Below are positions 1-9,704 of a DNA stretch of 64,000 bases, in pieces. A program made the translations under genes and the position numbers. This DNA is from Marivirga arenosa. GTDB taxonomy: Bacteria > Bacteroidota > Bacteroidia > Cytophagales > Cyclobacteriaceae. Numbering within the stretch: position 1 is the stretch's first letter; each line of letters opens with the position of its first letter. The stretch is from NCBI RefSeq assembly GCF_030503875.2, contig NZ_CP129968.2, positions 2,258,001 through 2,322,000 on the forward strand. The letters run 5' to 3'. The notes beneath the pieces were generated by a model. It worked only from the letters and a program-made list of their open reading frames with translations, was not told the origin of the DNA and did not search any database.

Positions 1-189
1 AATGGTTGGGGGGATGATATTGTTCATGATTATTTAAAAGCTATTGAAATAGATAATAAAATAAGGATACTATACAGTAATAAAGATTATGGTTGCGAAT
101 GGGACTATGATTTTAGAAATAAACGATGGTTAGCAGAAGACAATACCAAATTTGCAGTCAATATTGTAATGTATGCACTATTTAACTGA
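1..189 (+). CDS. C-terminal part of a DUF4159-type protein (5' end outside window)
   Basis: An open frame runs from the first base to a TGA at 187-189. The 62 visible residues include a WGDD motif, a CEWDYDFRNKRWLAEDNTKF block and a final NIVMYAL, which resemble the end of DUF4159 proteins. In Bacteroidetes these are commonly found beside MoxR/DUF58 genes, which fits the ATPase gene starting 25 bases downstream. The molecular role is unknown; a ThuA/amidotransferase-like fold is often proposed for the family. The family call rests on the tail alone. Confidence 0.65.
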   Translation, partial: NGWGDDIVHDYLKAIEIDNKIRILYSNKDYGCEWDYDFRNKRWLAEDNTKFAVNIVMYALFN

Positions 190-213
190 TAAACCTTCAA
201 TTGAACATAAAAA

Positions 214-1188
214 ATGGAAGAAAAAGAAATAAAGGATGCGGTTAATAAATTTAAATCGGCTAGAAAAGAACTTTCAAAAGCGATTATTGGCCAGGAAAAC
301 GTAGTAAGTGAGGTATTTATGGCCTTATTAGCAAATGGCCATATTTTATTGGAAGGGGTTCCTGGTTTAGGGAAAACCCTTTTAGTGAGGTCATTAGCTA
401 AAATTTTACATCTTGATTTCCATCGTGTTCAGTTTACCCCTGATTTAATGCCCTCGGACATAGTTGGTATGGAAGTTTTGGAAGAAGATAGAAGCACTGG
501 CAAACGATTCTTTAAATTTAATAAGGGCCCTATTTTTACTAATATTTTATTAGCTGATGAGATCAATAGAACTCCACCTAAAACTCAATCCGCGTTATTG
601 GAAGCCATGCAGGAAAGGGAAGTTACTTATGCTGGTACAACCTATGAGCTGCCTAAGCCTTTCTTTCTTTTAGCTACTCAAAATCCTTTAGAGCAATCAG
701 GGACATATCCTTTGCCTGAAGCTCAATTAGATCGCTTTCTATTTTACACGGTAGTAGAATATCCAACAGATCAAGAAGAAGTTGATATATTAGAGCTAAC
801 CACAGCAAATAAAAAAAATGAGCTCAAATCAATTTTGTCAGCAGAAGATATTATTCATGCTAGATCATGGGTTCGCGATATCCATATTGATAAAAGTTTA
901 TTAGAACTTATCAGCAGATTAGTTCGCTCAACCCGGCCTCAAACCTCTGATCTTGAGTTAGTAAAACAATATGTAGATTGGGGTGCAGGACCAAGAGCTG
1001 GACAATCAATAGTTTTGGCAGCGAAGGCACATGCATTTTTGGCTGGTCGTTTATCTGTAATTCCGGATGATATAAAGGCAGTAACTTTGGCTGTGTTAAG
1101 ACATAGGATTGTTTTAAATTTTGTAGCTAAAACAGAAAAATATACTGTTGATCAACTTATTAAGGGATTACTAAATCAGATTAAATAA
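214..1188 (+). CDS. MoxR family AAA+ ATPase
   Basis: This 324-aa protein is a MoxR-type AAA+ ATPase, a class of chaperone-like ATPases that act on partners with von Willebrand A domains. Walker A GVPGLGKT is at residues 48-55 and Walker B ILLADEI at 111-117, followed by the NRTPPKTQSALLEAMQE segment typical of the family and a C-terminal lid region. Length is normal. It is followed after 6 bases by a DUF58 gene and then by BatA-like and DUF4175-like genes, the usual MoxR/Bat arrangement. By analogy the complex probably assembles or maintains envelope components. The substrate cannot be read from the sequence. Confidence 0.93.
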   Translation: MEEKEIKDAVNKFKSARKELSKAIIGQENVVSEVFMALLANGHILLEGVPGLGKTLLVRSLAKILHLDFHRVQFTPDLMPSDIVGMEVLEEDRSTGKRFFKFNKGPIFTNILLADEINRTPPKTQSALLEAMQEREVTYAGTTYELPKPFFLLATQNPLEQSGTYPLPEAQLDRFLFYTVVEYPTDQEEVDILELTTANKKNELKSILSAEDIIHARSWVRDIHIDKSLLELISRLVRSTRPQTSDLELVKQYVDWGAGPRAGQSIVLAAKAHAFLAGRLSVIPDDIKAVTLAVLRHRIVLNFVAKTEKYTVDQLIKGLLNQIK

Positions 1189-1194
1189 AGCTTA

Positions 1195-2058
1195 ATGAGT
1201 TATTTTAATTCCATATTTCAATTACCTGATTTTGAAGCGTTGAAAGCAATGCAGCTTTTCATAAAGCATCATATCGAAGGTTTGATGATTGGTATGCATC
1301 AAAGTCCTAAATCTGGATTTGGAATTGAATTTAAGGAATACAGGAATTATACACCCGGTGATTCATTAAAGCAATTAGATTGGAAATATTTTGCCAGAAC
1401 TGATCATTATATGATCAAGGAAGCTGAAATGGAAAAGCAGCACGACTTCATATTTGTACTGGATAATAGCCTTTCTATGAATTTTGAATATAGCAAAAAT
1501 TCTAAATTTAATTGGGCCAGAACCTTAATTGCTGCTCTTGCATATATAGCTAATAATCAGTTTGATAAATATTATATTTTCAATCAAGATAATCCGCCAC
1601 AAGGCTTTGAAGAATTCCTTTATCGCTTGATTCATTTAGAAACTGAACAGAATATTGAGCTAAAGGATTTAAAGCCTCATTCTCAAATCAACAATAAAAA
1701 TACAGTATTCTTATTTACTGACGGATATGGTGAGCTTTCTCAGCTAAAAAGCTTGTTAAGTGATTGGTCAGTGGCATCAAAAGAGGTAATGCTCATTCAC
1801 CTTTTATTTGATAATGAAGAGAATTTAGATTTCGAAGGACAGTATTTTAGCTTTAAGGATTTAGAAAGCGAAGCTATAGTAGAAATAAATAAAAATGAAA
1901 GTAAGACTGAATATGTTGATAGAATTGCAAAATGGAAAGCTGAAATCAAACAAGAATGTGTGAAAAACGGAATCGTTTATTGGCAAATGAACGGTAAAGA
2001 AAGCTTCAATAAATCTATATTTCAATTATTGTCTCACTTAAATCAATCCTGGGTATGA
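1195..2058 (+). CDS. DUF58 domain protein (vWA-like partner of MoxR)
   Basis: The 287-aa protein carries the DUF58 signature SPKSGFGIEFKEYRNYTPGD and the following LKQLDWKYFARTD in its N-terminal third. A DNSLSM sequence of the DxSxS metal-binding (MIDAS) type follows, the start of a vWA-like fold. There is no signal peptide, so it is probably cytoplasmic or membrane-associated. DUF58 proteins regularly pair with MoxR ATPases and are thought to be their binding partners. The stop overlaps the next start by 4 bases (ATGA), indicating translational coupling. Confidence 0.9.
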   Translation: MSYFNSIFQLPDFEALKAMQLFIKHHIEGLMIGMHQSPKSGFGIEFKEYRNYTPGDSLKQLDWKYFARTDHYMIKEAEMEKQHDFIFVLDNSLSMNFEYSKNSKFNWARTLIAALAYIANNQFDKYYIFNQDNPPQGFEEFLYRLIHLETEQNIELKDLKPHSQINNKNTVFLFTDGYGELSQLKSLLSDWSVASKEVMLIHLLFDNEENLDFEGQYFSFKDLESEAIVEINKNESKTEYVDRIAKWKAEIKQECVKNGIVYWQMNGKESFNKSIFQLLSHLNQSWV

Positions 2059-3077
2059 GTTTGACTAACTCTATAGCACTCTGGGGGTTATTGACACTCA
2101 TCATTCCTATTATTATTCATCTATGGAGTAAGAATAAAACGAAGCTTATTTCCTTAGGAAGTATTCAGTTTCTTAAGGAAAGCAGTACACAGCGTTCAAA
2201 TAAAATTGCATTTTCAGAAAAGCTATTATTTCTATTAAGAGCCTTGATTTTGGTTATGGTAGTATTCTTAATGTCAAATCTATTCTTTAAACAAGAAACT
2301 GAAAAAAAGACTGTTGTATTAATAGGAGTGGATATTGAACTTCCAAATGCTTACAGTTCTGATAAATATTATAAAATGGAAGCTATTGAATTTAAAACCT
2401 ATTCACTTGCAAATAAATGGTTTCTTTTAAGTGAGATAGCAAATAAAAGAAATGATATTGATTCATTAATTTACATTGATAACTTACCAAAAAACGGCTT
2501 TGTAGGAGCTATACCAAAACTTCCATTTGATTTGAAAATTATTAACAAAGGTGAAAATAATCAATTGAAATCTCTGGTTAAATCAACTGATACAATACAT
2601 TATAATCTAGAAATTGAGGATAAACTAGTTAATAATAAAATAGAAAACTTATTACAGGCCAATCAAAATTATACTTCAAATCAATTGGTATTTCAGCCAA
2701 ATAAAAAGCTCAATTCAGAACTTATATTATCTGATGAGTTAGGTGATTTAAATGCCAATCAGCTTGTCATTAATAATTCTGTATCAAGTGATTATACTAT
2801 AGAAAGATACCCTAATTACCAAGTTTTACTTATCAATAAGACTTGGTTTTTAAATCCACTAAATGAGGATTTTATTGTATTATTAATCTCTGAATTTATA
2901 GCCGAGATTGCTAAACCAGAGTATTATTATTCCTCATTAGATCAATTATATCATCGTCAAAACGAGATGAAATTAAAAGCCATTATTAATCAGGATTATG
3001 ACGAATGGATTATGATTTCTATTCTCTTGTTAATTCTATCAGAACGTTTTATAAGTTATAGAAAGCATCATGGATAG
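2055..3077 (+). CDS. BatA-like membrane protein with N-terminal aerotolerance domain
   Basis: The 340-aa protein begins with a membrane helix, then HLWSKNKTKLISLGSIQFLKES, the pattern of the N-terminal BatA domain (residues about 1-80), with a second helix near residues 55-75. The middle part is poorly conserved and periplasmic by prediction, and one more hydrophobic stretch lies near the C-terminus (residues about 318-328). No intact MIDAS motif is visible, so it may be a structural rather than a metal-binding vWA protein. It overlaps both neighbours (4 and 8 bases). It probably belongs to a membrane complex served by the MoxR ATPase. Confidence 0.75.
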   Translation: MSLTNSIALWGLLTLIIPIIIHLWSKNKTKLISLGSIQFLKESSTQRSNKIAFSEKLLFLLRALILVMVVFLMSNLFFKQETEKKTVVLIGVDIELPNAYSSDKYYKMEAIEFKTYSLANKWFLLSEIANKRNDIDSLIYIDNLPKNGFVGAIPKLPFDLKIINKGENNQLKSLVKSTDTIHYNLEIEDKLVNNKIENLLQANQNYTSNQLVFQPNKKLNSELILSDELGDLNANQLVINNSVSSDYTIERYPNYQVLLINKTWFLNPLNEDFIVLLISEFIAEIAKPEYYYSSLDQLYHRQNEMKLKAIINQDYDEWIMISILLLILSERFISYRKHHG

Positions 3078-5241
3078 AGCGTTTAAAAAATATTGGAATA
3101 AGCTTTTAATTCAATTTTACTTAAGATTGATAATCAATGTCTTATTGTGGTTATTTAGTTCTAGCTTATTGCTTGAGACTGTATGTAATATTTTTGACCT
3201 TCAGTCGATACTTGCTTTTCAGATTGTCTATCATTTATCAGTTTTACTACTAGTATTATTATGGCATCCTAGAATACTGTGGAATGATGAGGAGATCATA
3301 AGGTATTTACATCATAAATACCCTAAACTTGAATATAGTTTAGGAGTATTTCAAAGAGAGCGAGTTAGTGAGCTAGAAGAAATTCAAAAATCTAAAGTCA
3401 AAGCTCATTTACCAAAACTCAACCAAATCAGTTTTGACTTTAATTGGCAATCTTCATCTATTTTATTGGTAATGAGTGTATTATTTTGGATTATTTCAAT
3501 AATTATCCCATTTGATTTCCCAACAGATTCAATAGAAATATCTAAGGAAAATTCAACTAATGAATTATTGCTTTCAAATACTGATGATAGTTTGATATTT
3601 GATTATGAGCTTAAAATATATCCGGCACCTTATACGAGATTAAGATCTTTTATTTGGAAAGAAGGTAAAAAAATACCTGAGTACAGTAAGCTTATTTTTT
3701 CAAATAGGGGAGAAATAGATTTTGATTTATTATGGCAGAATAAGAGCACATATTCAGTAGCTAAAAATACTCGAAAGACATTTAATTTTTATAAGTCATC
3801 ATTGTATGAGATATCATACTTGCAACAAGACAGCTTAATAACAAATGAACCAAAACTTTTGGAAATAACTGAAGATGCTAAACCCTCTCTTTCAACAAAT
3901 TTAGAATTTAACCGATATGAGATCAAATGGGAAGATTTAAATCAGACGTTCTCATTTAATTTAAAGGGGGAGGATGACTATGGTATTAATTCCATAGATG
4001 CTGTTATGACTTTAAGTAGGGGTGAAGGTGAATCTGTAAAGTTTCGAGAGATGAAAGCCTCAATCATGAAAAGTAATCATAGTTTAAAAGCATTTCAAAA
4101 CAAAATTAAAATACCCTTAGATACTTTTGATTTAAATCCTGGAGATGAATTGTATTTCTATTTTGAAGCAAAAGATAATAATCCATATCGCTCTCAATTT
4201 ACTAGAACAGATGTGTATTTTCTTTCTATTGAAGATACAGCAGAATATGAATCGGTAGAATATGAAGGCTTTGCTTTAACCAATGAAGCAGAATATTTTA
4301 AAAGTCAGCGTCAAATTATTATTGATACTGAAGCTTTGCTTGAAGACAAAAGTAGCATCAGTCAGCTTGAATTTGAAGGAAGAAGTAATAATATAGGCGC
4401 AGATCAAAAGGTGTTAAGGTTACGGTATGGAGTATTTTTAGGAGAGGAATTTGAAACTACTGGAGGCTTAGGAGAAATTGATCATTCAGGACATGACCAT
4501 GGCCAAATAGAAAGTGGAGAAGATGAACATGAAGGTCATGATCATGAAAATGAAAGTGGAGATGAGCATAGTAATTTTTCTAATCCCATCTATAATGAAA
4601 CTCCTGAATTAGCAGCTTATGTACATGCTCATGATGAAAGTGAATTGTCAACTTTTTTGGATGCGGAAGTAAAAGCTAAATTAAAGGAAGCCCTTGCCAA
4701 TATGTGGGAAGCTGAGCTTTATCTAAGAACCTACAAACCAAAAGATGCTTTACCTTATGAATACCAAGCCTTGAAGTTGATTAAAGAGGTTAAAAGAGCT
4801 TCCCGAATTTATGTTCAAAGATTAGGCTTTGAACCGCCACCAATAGATGAGGCTAGGAAGCGCTTAACTGGAGAAATGAAGGATATTAAACCAAATCTAG
4901 TCAATAACAATAGACAAGAAATAAGCTTTAATGAAAAGATAAGGAATGCTTATCAAGGATTAAATTCAGCCTATATTGCCAATGATTTAGAAGGTGCAGA
5001 TAAAATATTAAATAGTTTTGTTGAGACTCTAATAATCAAAATCACGAATGAGCCTGTTCGTTATTCCAAAATTTTAGTAGCTATTAAAGCTTTCCAAAAT
5101 GATAAAACATTAGATAAACTACGCGATGTATTGGCTTATTTAGAGTTGATTTTAGAATTGAATAATCAAATATCCAAATCTAATCAGGCTTCACTGAAAA
5201 CAGACTTATTGCAATCCTATTATCAATTATTAAATGAATAA
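3070..5241 (+). CDS. DUF4175-like envelope protein with His-rich insert
   Basis: The 723-aa protein has two hydrophobic segments near the N-terminus (about residues 10-65) and a third near 130-150, then a long soluble part containing GEDDYGINSIDAVMTLSRG, similar to the immunoglobulin-like region of DUF4175 proteins. Between these and a helical C-terminal part lies a His/Asp/Glu-rich stretch (bases 4480-4572) with repeated HDH and HEGHDH motifs, likely to bind divalent metal. It overlaps the upstream and downstream genes by 8 bases each. DUF4175 proteins of Bacteroidetes are usually longer, so this is a short version. Function is unknown. Confidence 0.7.
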   Translation: MDRAFKKYWNKLLIQFYLRLIINVLLWLFSSSLLLETVCNIFDLQSILAFQIVYHLSVLLLVLLWHPRILWNDEEIIRYLHHKYPKLEYSLGVFQRERVSELEEIQKSKVKAHLPKLNQISFDFNWQSSSILLVMSVLFWIISIIIPFDFPTDSIEISKENSTNELLLSNTDDSLIFDYELKIYPAPYTRLRSFIWKEGKKIPEYSKLIFSNRGEIDFDLLWQNKSTYSVAKNTRKTFNFYKSSLYEISYLQQDSLITNEPKLLEITEDAKPSLSTNLEFNRYEIKWEDLNQTFSFNLKGEDDYGINSIDAVMTLSRGEGESVKFREMKASIMKSNHSLKAFQNKIKIPLDTFDLNPGDELYFYFEAKDNNPYRSQFTRTDVYFLSIEDTAEYESVEYEGFALTNEAEYFKSQRQIIIDTEALLEDKSSISQLEFEGRSNNIGADQKVLRLRYGVFLGEEFETTGGLGEIDHSGHDHGQIESGEDEHEGHDHENESGDEHSNFSNPIYNETPELAAYVHAHDESELSTFLDAEVKAKLKEALANMWEAELYLRTYKPKDALPYEYQALKLIKEVKRASRIYVQRLGFEPPPIDEARKRLTGEMKDIKPNLVNNNRQEISFNEKIRNAYQGLNSAYIANDLEGADKILNSFVETLIIKITNEPVRYSKILVAIKAFQNDKTLDKLRDVLAYLELILELNNQISKSNQASLKTDLLQSYYQLLNE

Positions 5242-6949
5242 GTTTTTACTAAATATATATTGGGAAAATCTATGGTCTTTTGAACATCTAATTGTTTTAA
5301 TTGCAATTACAATACTTCTACTTTTTTGGGAAATAAGAAAGAAAGGAAGAAGACTTCCTTTAAGAGTTTTAGCAGTAATATTGACAATTGCTTCCTTATA
5401 TCTCATTTATCTAAAGCCTTATATACTACAAGAAAAACCCAAGAGCTCTGCTGTATTAATTAGTCACGTTCTACCACATAATTTTCAAGATTCATTATTT
5501 AGTAAATATAATATTCCTGTTTTAAAACAAGATTCAAATTATAAGTTCACCTATTTCGGAACAGAAAATGCTACTTCATTTTCACTTGAGGAGTTAGATT
5601 TTCAAATTGATACGGCTTTCTTATATGGTTATTTCCCACAGCTTAATCCTCGTTATTATAATAAAAGAATTGATTATAATTTAAAGGGGGGACTAACGAT
5701 CGATTATCCAAAGTCAATTGATTTAGGAGATAGTTTAAAGATCGTAATTAGGAATAATTATGATCAAGAGATATCAGAAAAATTAATCATAAATCAGAAT
5801 ACAATTCCATTTAAAGTGGCTAAAAAAAGTCAGGCTGAAATATCTACTTTACCGAAAGTATCAGCCGATAATTTCATTAAAATATCAGATAAAAATTACG
5901 ATTATAATTTTTCTGTTGAAGTTAAAAAACCTGAATTATATAGGATTCAAATTCTATCTGCAGCACCTGATTTTGAGTGGAAATTTTTAACAAATTATTT
6001 AAAAACTGAAGGCCATTCTGTTTATCAAAAAACTAAAATTTCAAAGGATAAATACATTATAAAGAGAATTAATTGGAGTGATTCAATTTCAATAAATAGG
6101 GGTGTGGTTTCCAATTTGAAAATTCTATTGGTAGATGCTAAATCTTGGAATAATTTAACTAAGGTGCAACAGGGTAGATTCCGAGATGAACTCACTAAAA
6201 ACAAAGGTAGCTTAATCTTCAGATCGAACGAAAACACGAATATCTCGCTTGATTTAGGCATGTCTAAAATAACTAATATTTTTAGTACAGGTGATAATTT
6301 ACTTGATCAAGAATACTATAAGTACCTACAAATCAATACTATAAAAGACTTTACCGAAGTAGGAAAAAATAGCCTTTTTAGAACAGTAAGGCCAGATATA
6401 ATTTATGGTATAATCAATTTTCAAAATACATTTCAATTGAGCTTATCAGGCAATAATCAAGAATATGATAGAATATGGAAGAACGTATTTCAAGAATTAG
6501 TACAAAATGAGAAATCAATATTTTATGATAAAACTGCTTGGCCTGTTTTATATCATCCTTTTAATTTTACGGTTTGGTCTGTAAATACTTTTGATCAATT
6601 AGCAGTAATTAATCCTTCAAAGGACACTATTGAAATGGAAAAAATTAAGGATGAAATTTACCCAGAAAGAGCGCACTATATGTTCTATCCTGCAAGGGTT
6701 GGATGGCATTTTATCCAGCTTGAAAATCCTTCAAAATTAATTCCTTTTTATGTTCATGATTCTAAGCTTACCAATGCTTCACAATTCCTGAATGAATACA
6801 ACAATAGTTATTTAAATTATCTTAATTTTGAAAGTTTAGAGCAGAAGCAATCAAACTATAAATTTCAAAAGCACTTTATAACAATATGGATTTTTATACT
6901 GTTTGTTATAGGTGTTGGATATTTATGGATGGAAGATAAAATAACCTAA
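5234..6949 (+). CDS. Membrane protein of the MoxR cluster, unknown function
   Basis: This 571-aa protein has two N-terminal membrane helices (about residues 16-60), a large middle region without a motif I recognise, and one C-terminal helix (about 548-566) ending in a short charged tail. This is the architecture of the final membrane protein of many Bacteroidetes MoxR/Bat clusters, in which the middle part is often annotated as a vWA- or amidotransferase-like domain, but I see no catalytic triad. It overlaps the upstream gene by 8 bases, so it is co-translated with the cluster. Confidence 0.6.
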   Translation: MNKFLLNIYWENLWSFEHLIVLIAITILLLFWEIRKKGRRLPLRVLAVILTIASLYLIYLKPYILQEKPKSSAVLISHVLPHNFQDSLFSKYNIPVLKQDSNYKFTYFGTENATSFSLEELDFQIDTAFLYGYFPQLNPRYYNKRIDYNLKGGLTIDYPKSIDLGDSLKIVIRNNYDQEISEKLIINQNTIPFKVAKKSQAEISTLPKVSADNFIKISDKNYDYNFSVEVKKPELYRIQILSAAPDFEWKFLTNYLKTEGHSVYQKTKISKDKYIIKRINWSDSISINRGVVSNLKILLVDAKSWNNLTKVQQGRFRDELTKNKGSLIFRSNENTNISLDLGMSKITNIFSTGDNLLDQEYYKYLQINTIKDFTEVGKNSLFRTVRPDIIYGIINFQNTFQLSLSGNNQEYDRIWKNVFQELVQNEKSIFYDKTAWPVLYHPFNFTVWSVNTFDQLAVINPSKDTIEMEKIKDEIYPERAHYMFYPARVGWHFIQLENPSKLIPFYVHDSKLTNASQFLNEYNNSYLNYLNFESLEQKQSNYKFQKHFITIWIFILFVIGVGYLWMEDKIT

Positions 6950-6950
6950 T

Positions 6951-8414
6951 ATGAGGCTAGTATTTTTTACGCTATTTACTTTTTTAATTTCGAGTGTAGT
7001 AATAGCTCAAAAAATATCTTATTCTGATAGTTTACCTAAATCAATTTCATTTCAAGAATCTATTGACTTACTATCAGCTTACATACAAAGAGAATCTGTT
7101 TCAGGTAGTGAAAAAGAAGCCGCTATCTTTATTGAAGATTACATCCTAACAACTGATCTACATTTAAGAGTTTTTTCAAACTTTTCGGATAATTATAATC
7201 TGGCAGCATCACTTTACCCCTTAAGTAGTGGTAAACCTAACATCATTCTTCAAAGCCATATAGATGTAGTGCCCATTGATGATCTAGATCGCTGGAAATA
7301 TGATCCCTACAGTGGTCATTATGATGGAAGTTATGTATATGGTAGAGGAGCTTTGGACGCCAAAGGTCTTGGTATTATGCAAATCAAAGCCTTGGAGGCT
7401 TTTCAACATGATTACGATACAACTGAATTGCCTTATAATGTTACAGTTCTATTTCTTTCTGCTGAAGAAACTGGGGGTAAAAATGGAGCTCGTTATCTAA
7501 TGAATAATTTCCAAGATGAACTAAATGCAGCAGTAGTATTAGGTGAAGGAGGAGCAGGCTATCAAAATGTATTGAAAAATTATCCAGATAAGGTAGTTTT
7601 TGGAGTTTCGGTGGCTGAAAAACAAAGCTTATGGCTTCAATTAAAAATCAACAGCAATTCTGCAGGTCATGGAGCAGCACCTTCCAATAATTATGCAAAT
7701 ATGCAGCTGATTAATAGCCTTAATCATTTAACAAATCGAAAGGTAATACTTTTTTTCAACAGAAGCACTCGGCAAATGTTCAGAAGGTTAGGTAGGGCAG
7801 AAGGTGGAGTGAGAGGCTTTTTTATTCGGAATATTAACTGGTCAATTTTAGCCCCTTTTGTACGTAAACAAATAGAAAGAGAGCCCTTTCTATCTTCTTT
7901 ATTAACTAATACTGTTACAGTAACTAATATCTACAATCCACCTGGCCCACCGAATCAAGTAAGTACATCGGCTACTGCAGTATTGGATTGTCGCTTAGTG
8001 CCTGGCACATCCTCAAAAAGCTTTATTCGTTACATTGAAAGAAAACTAGATAATGAGAATATTGAAATTAGTGTGATTGCTGAAAGTCCGGAAGCGGAAC
8101 CTTCTAAATTGAATAAATACTACAAAGCAATTGAGAAATCAATTTCTGTAAGCTATCCTGAAGCGGAAACCATTCCATTTTTATTTCCAGCTACAAGTGA
8201 TAATAGCTTATTTAGATCATATGATATTCCATCTTATGGTTTTATACCTGCTGTAGTTACTGAAAGAGATATAAATAGCATTCATGGTTCTAATGAAAGA
8301 ATAGGGGTTGAAGTACTCAAGTCTGGAATTACGATCTATTATAACTTTATAAAAGAAATCCAGTTTAAAGAACCATTTTCGTTATTTAACTTAAATAATG
8401 ATGAAGATAATTAG
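6951..8414 (+). CDS. Secreted M20 family metallopeptidase
   Basis: The 487-aa protein starts with a signal peptide (about residues 1-19, ending VIAQ). It has the M20 zinc ligands and catalytic residues in order: LQSHIDVVP (His and Asp), GRGALDAKG (bridging Asp), LSAEETGG (catalytic Glu pair), GEGG and a late IHGSNERIG (His). A dimerisation-type insert lies between. Members hydrolyse peptides or acylated amino acids with two zinc ions; this one would act in the periplasm. It begins 1 base after the MoxR-cluster membrane gene, so it may share the transcript. The substrate is unknown. Confidence 0.9.
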   Translation: MRLVFFTLFTFLISSVVIAQKISYSDSLPKSISFQESIDLLSAYIQRESVSGSEKEAAIFIEDYILTTDLHLRVFSNFSDNYNLAASLYPLSSGKPNIILQSHIDVVPIDDLDRWKYDPYSGHYDGSYVYGRGALDAKGLGIMQIKALEAFQHDYDTTELPYNVTVLFLSAEETGGKNGARYLMNNFQDELNAAVVLGEGGAGYQNVLKNYPDKVVFGVSVAEKQSLWLQLKINSNSAGHGAAPSNNYANMQLINSLNHLTNRKVILFFNRSTRQMFRRLGRAEGGVRGFFIRNINWSILAPFVRKQIEREPFLSSLLTNTVTVTNIYNPPGPPNQVSTSATAVLDCRLVPGTSSKSFIRYIERKLDNENIEISVIAESPEAEPSKLNKYYKAIEKSISVSYPEAETIPFLFPATSDNSLFRSYDIPSYGFIPAVVTERDINSIHGSNERIGVEVLKSGITIYYNFIKEIQFKEPFSLFNLNNDEDN

Positions 8415-8416
8415 TT

Positions 8417-8605
8417 ATGAAAAAGTCTAAAGTTTTTTTAATAATCGCCATAATATTTATGCTCATTGTTTTCTATGTGGTGTATGATATGTCCACTAGA
8501 ACAAAGTTTCCAGGGGGAAGGCCATCTAAGAAAGGGGAGTATAACAATTCCGATAAAGATAGTGTTAAGCAAGTGGATCCAATGGAAGTAGAAATCCGAA
8601 GGTAA
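8417..8605 (+). CDS. Small single-pass membrane protein
   Basis: The 62-aa product has one N-terminal hydrophobic helix (about residues 5-24) and a charged, Lys-rich tail. It is tightly placed between the M20 peptidase (2 bases) and a DUF2452 gene (10 bases) in the same direction, which supports it being a real gene. No family is recognised and the ribosome-binding site is weak. Confidence 0.55.
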   Translation: MKKSKVFLIIAIIFMLIVFYVVYDMSTRTKFPGGRPSKKGEYNNSDKDSVKQVDPMEVEIRR

Positions 8606-8615
8606 TATATAGAAT

Positions 8616-9083
8616 ATGAGTGAGAAGGGTAAAAAAATTGATGTTGATAAAATAGATCTGGATAAAATGAAAGAAGGTACCACTGAAAACCCTGGTACTA
8701 TTTCTTTTCCGCATCATTCTGGTAGTGCTATTATTAAACCAACCGACAGAGGTAAAATAAAAGGCAGAGCTGTTTCAGCCATGCATGAGCAAACTGATCG
8801 TCAGATGAGTCAGTTGTATGAGCAAATGCAGTTATTGGCCAAACAAGCGAATGAGCTTCAAAATAGAGTTGAAATTTCAGAGCGAATATATTTAGCTAAG
8901 ATTAATTTTGAGCCACTTATCAATCATACATACTTTATGTATGAAGGTGCTGATGGTAAAGATATATTATCTTTAGTTGCACCAGGGGAATGGGGTAGAA
9001 GTCAGAAGAATATGAGATATTTAGCTACTGTAAAATTATTGGCAGATCATACTTGGGAAATAATTGAAAAGGCAGAAGATTAG
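8616..9083 (+). CDS. DUF2452 domain protein
   Basis: The 155-aa protein matches DUF2452: NPGTISFPHHSGSAIIKP near residue 28, a helical middle (QTDRQMSQLYEQMQLLAKQA), then YEGADGKDILSLVAPGEWG near the C-terminus. There is no signal peptide, so it should be cytoplasmic. The family is widespread in Bacteroidetes and has no established function. It is the last plus-strand gene before a convergent operon, whose stop lies 3 bases away. Confidence 0.85.
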   Translation: MSEKGKKIDVDKIDLDKMKEGTTENPGTISFPHHSGSAIIKPTDRGKIKGRAVSAMHEQTDRQMSQLYEQMQLLAKQANELQNRVEISERIYLAKINFEPLINHTYFMYEGADGKDILSLVAPGEWGRSQKNMRYLATVKLLADHTWEIIEKAED

Positions 9084-9086
9084 TTT

Positions 9087-9704
9087 CTAAATAAGATGAT
9101 TTTCATGTGCAAATTGAATTAATTGGGTGGTATTGTTTACTCCAGTCTTTTTTAATATATTTTTTCTATGCGTGCTAACTGTATGATTGGATAGAAAAAG
9201 TCTTTCAGCAATCTCATTTGTGGCAAGTCCTTCAGAAAGTAGTTTTATAATTTCAATTTCTCTTTCACCCAACTTATAAGAAGCAATCTCTTCTTGAGAA
9301 TTAGTAAAGTCCTTTATCTTGTCATAATAGAACTTACCACTGTGAACCCTAAGAATCGCGTCATAGAGCTCTTTGCCTGAGTTGTTTTTCAGGAGACAAC
9401 CTTCTATTCCAATTTTAATTATTTCATCAATAAATGATTTTTGGGCATACATTGTTAGCATTATGATTTTAATATTAGGGTATTCTCTCTTTAGAATTTT
9501 AGCACAACTAATTCCATCCATTTCAGGCATATTGATATCTAAAATGGCAACATCCACTTCATTATTTTTTATGAAGCTATACACCTCTTTTCCATTATGG
9601 AACTGACCTAAAAGCTCTAAATCATCGTGTTTTTTTAAAACTTCTGATAATCCATCTAGAATTATCTGATGATCATCTGCTAATATTAGTTTTATTTTAT
9701 TCAT
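9087..9704 (-). CDS. NarL/LuxR-type response regulator
   Basis: The 205-aa protein has an N-terminal receiver domain with acidic pair D10/D11, phosphorylation site D56 in DINMPEMDG and a conserved LLKNNSG lysine, then a C-terminal LuxR helix-turn-helix (LGEREIEIIKLLSEGLATNEIAERLFLSNHTVSTHRKN, from about residue 144). It is the DNA-binding output partner of the kinase encoded immediately upstream, with which it overlaps by 8 bases. The regulon is unknown. It is the last gene of a four-gene minus-strand operon. Confidence 0.95.
   Translation of the reverse strand: MNKIKLILADDHQIILDGLSEVLKKHDDLELLGQFHNGKEVYSFIKNNEVDVAILDINMPEMDGISCAKILKREYPNIKIIMLTMYAQKSFIDEIIKIGIEGCLLKNNSGKELYDAILRVHSGKFYYDKIKDFTNSQEEIASYKLGEREIEIIKLLSEGLATNEIAERLFLSNHTVSTHRKNILKKTGVNNTTQLIQFAHENHLI

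Noticed and set aside
7300-7500. Alternative frame within the M20 peptidase gene
   Set aside because: It is a shadow of the peptidase, whose zinc motifs are intact across the region.
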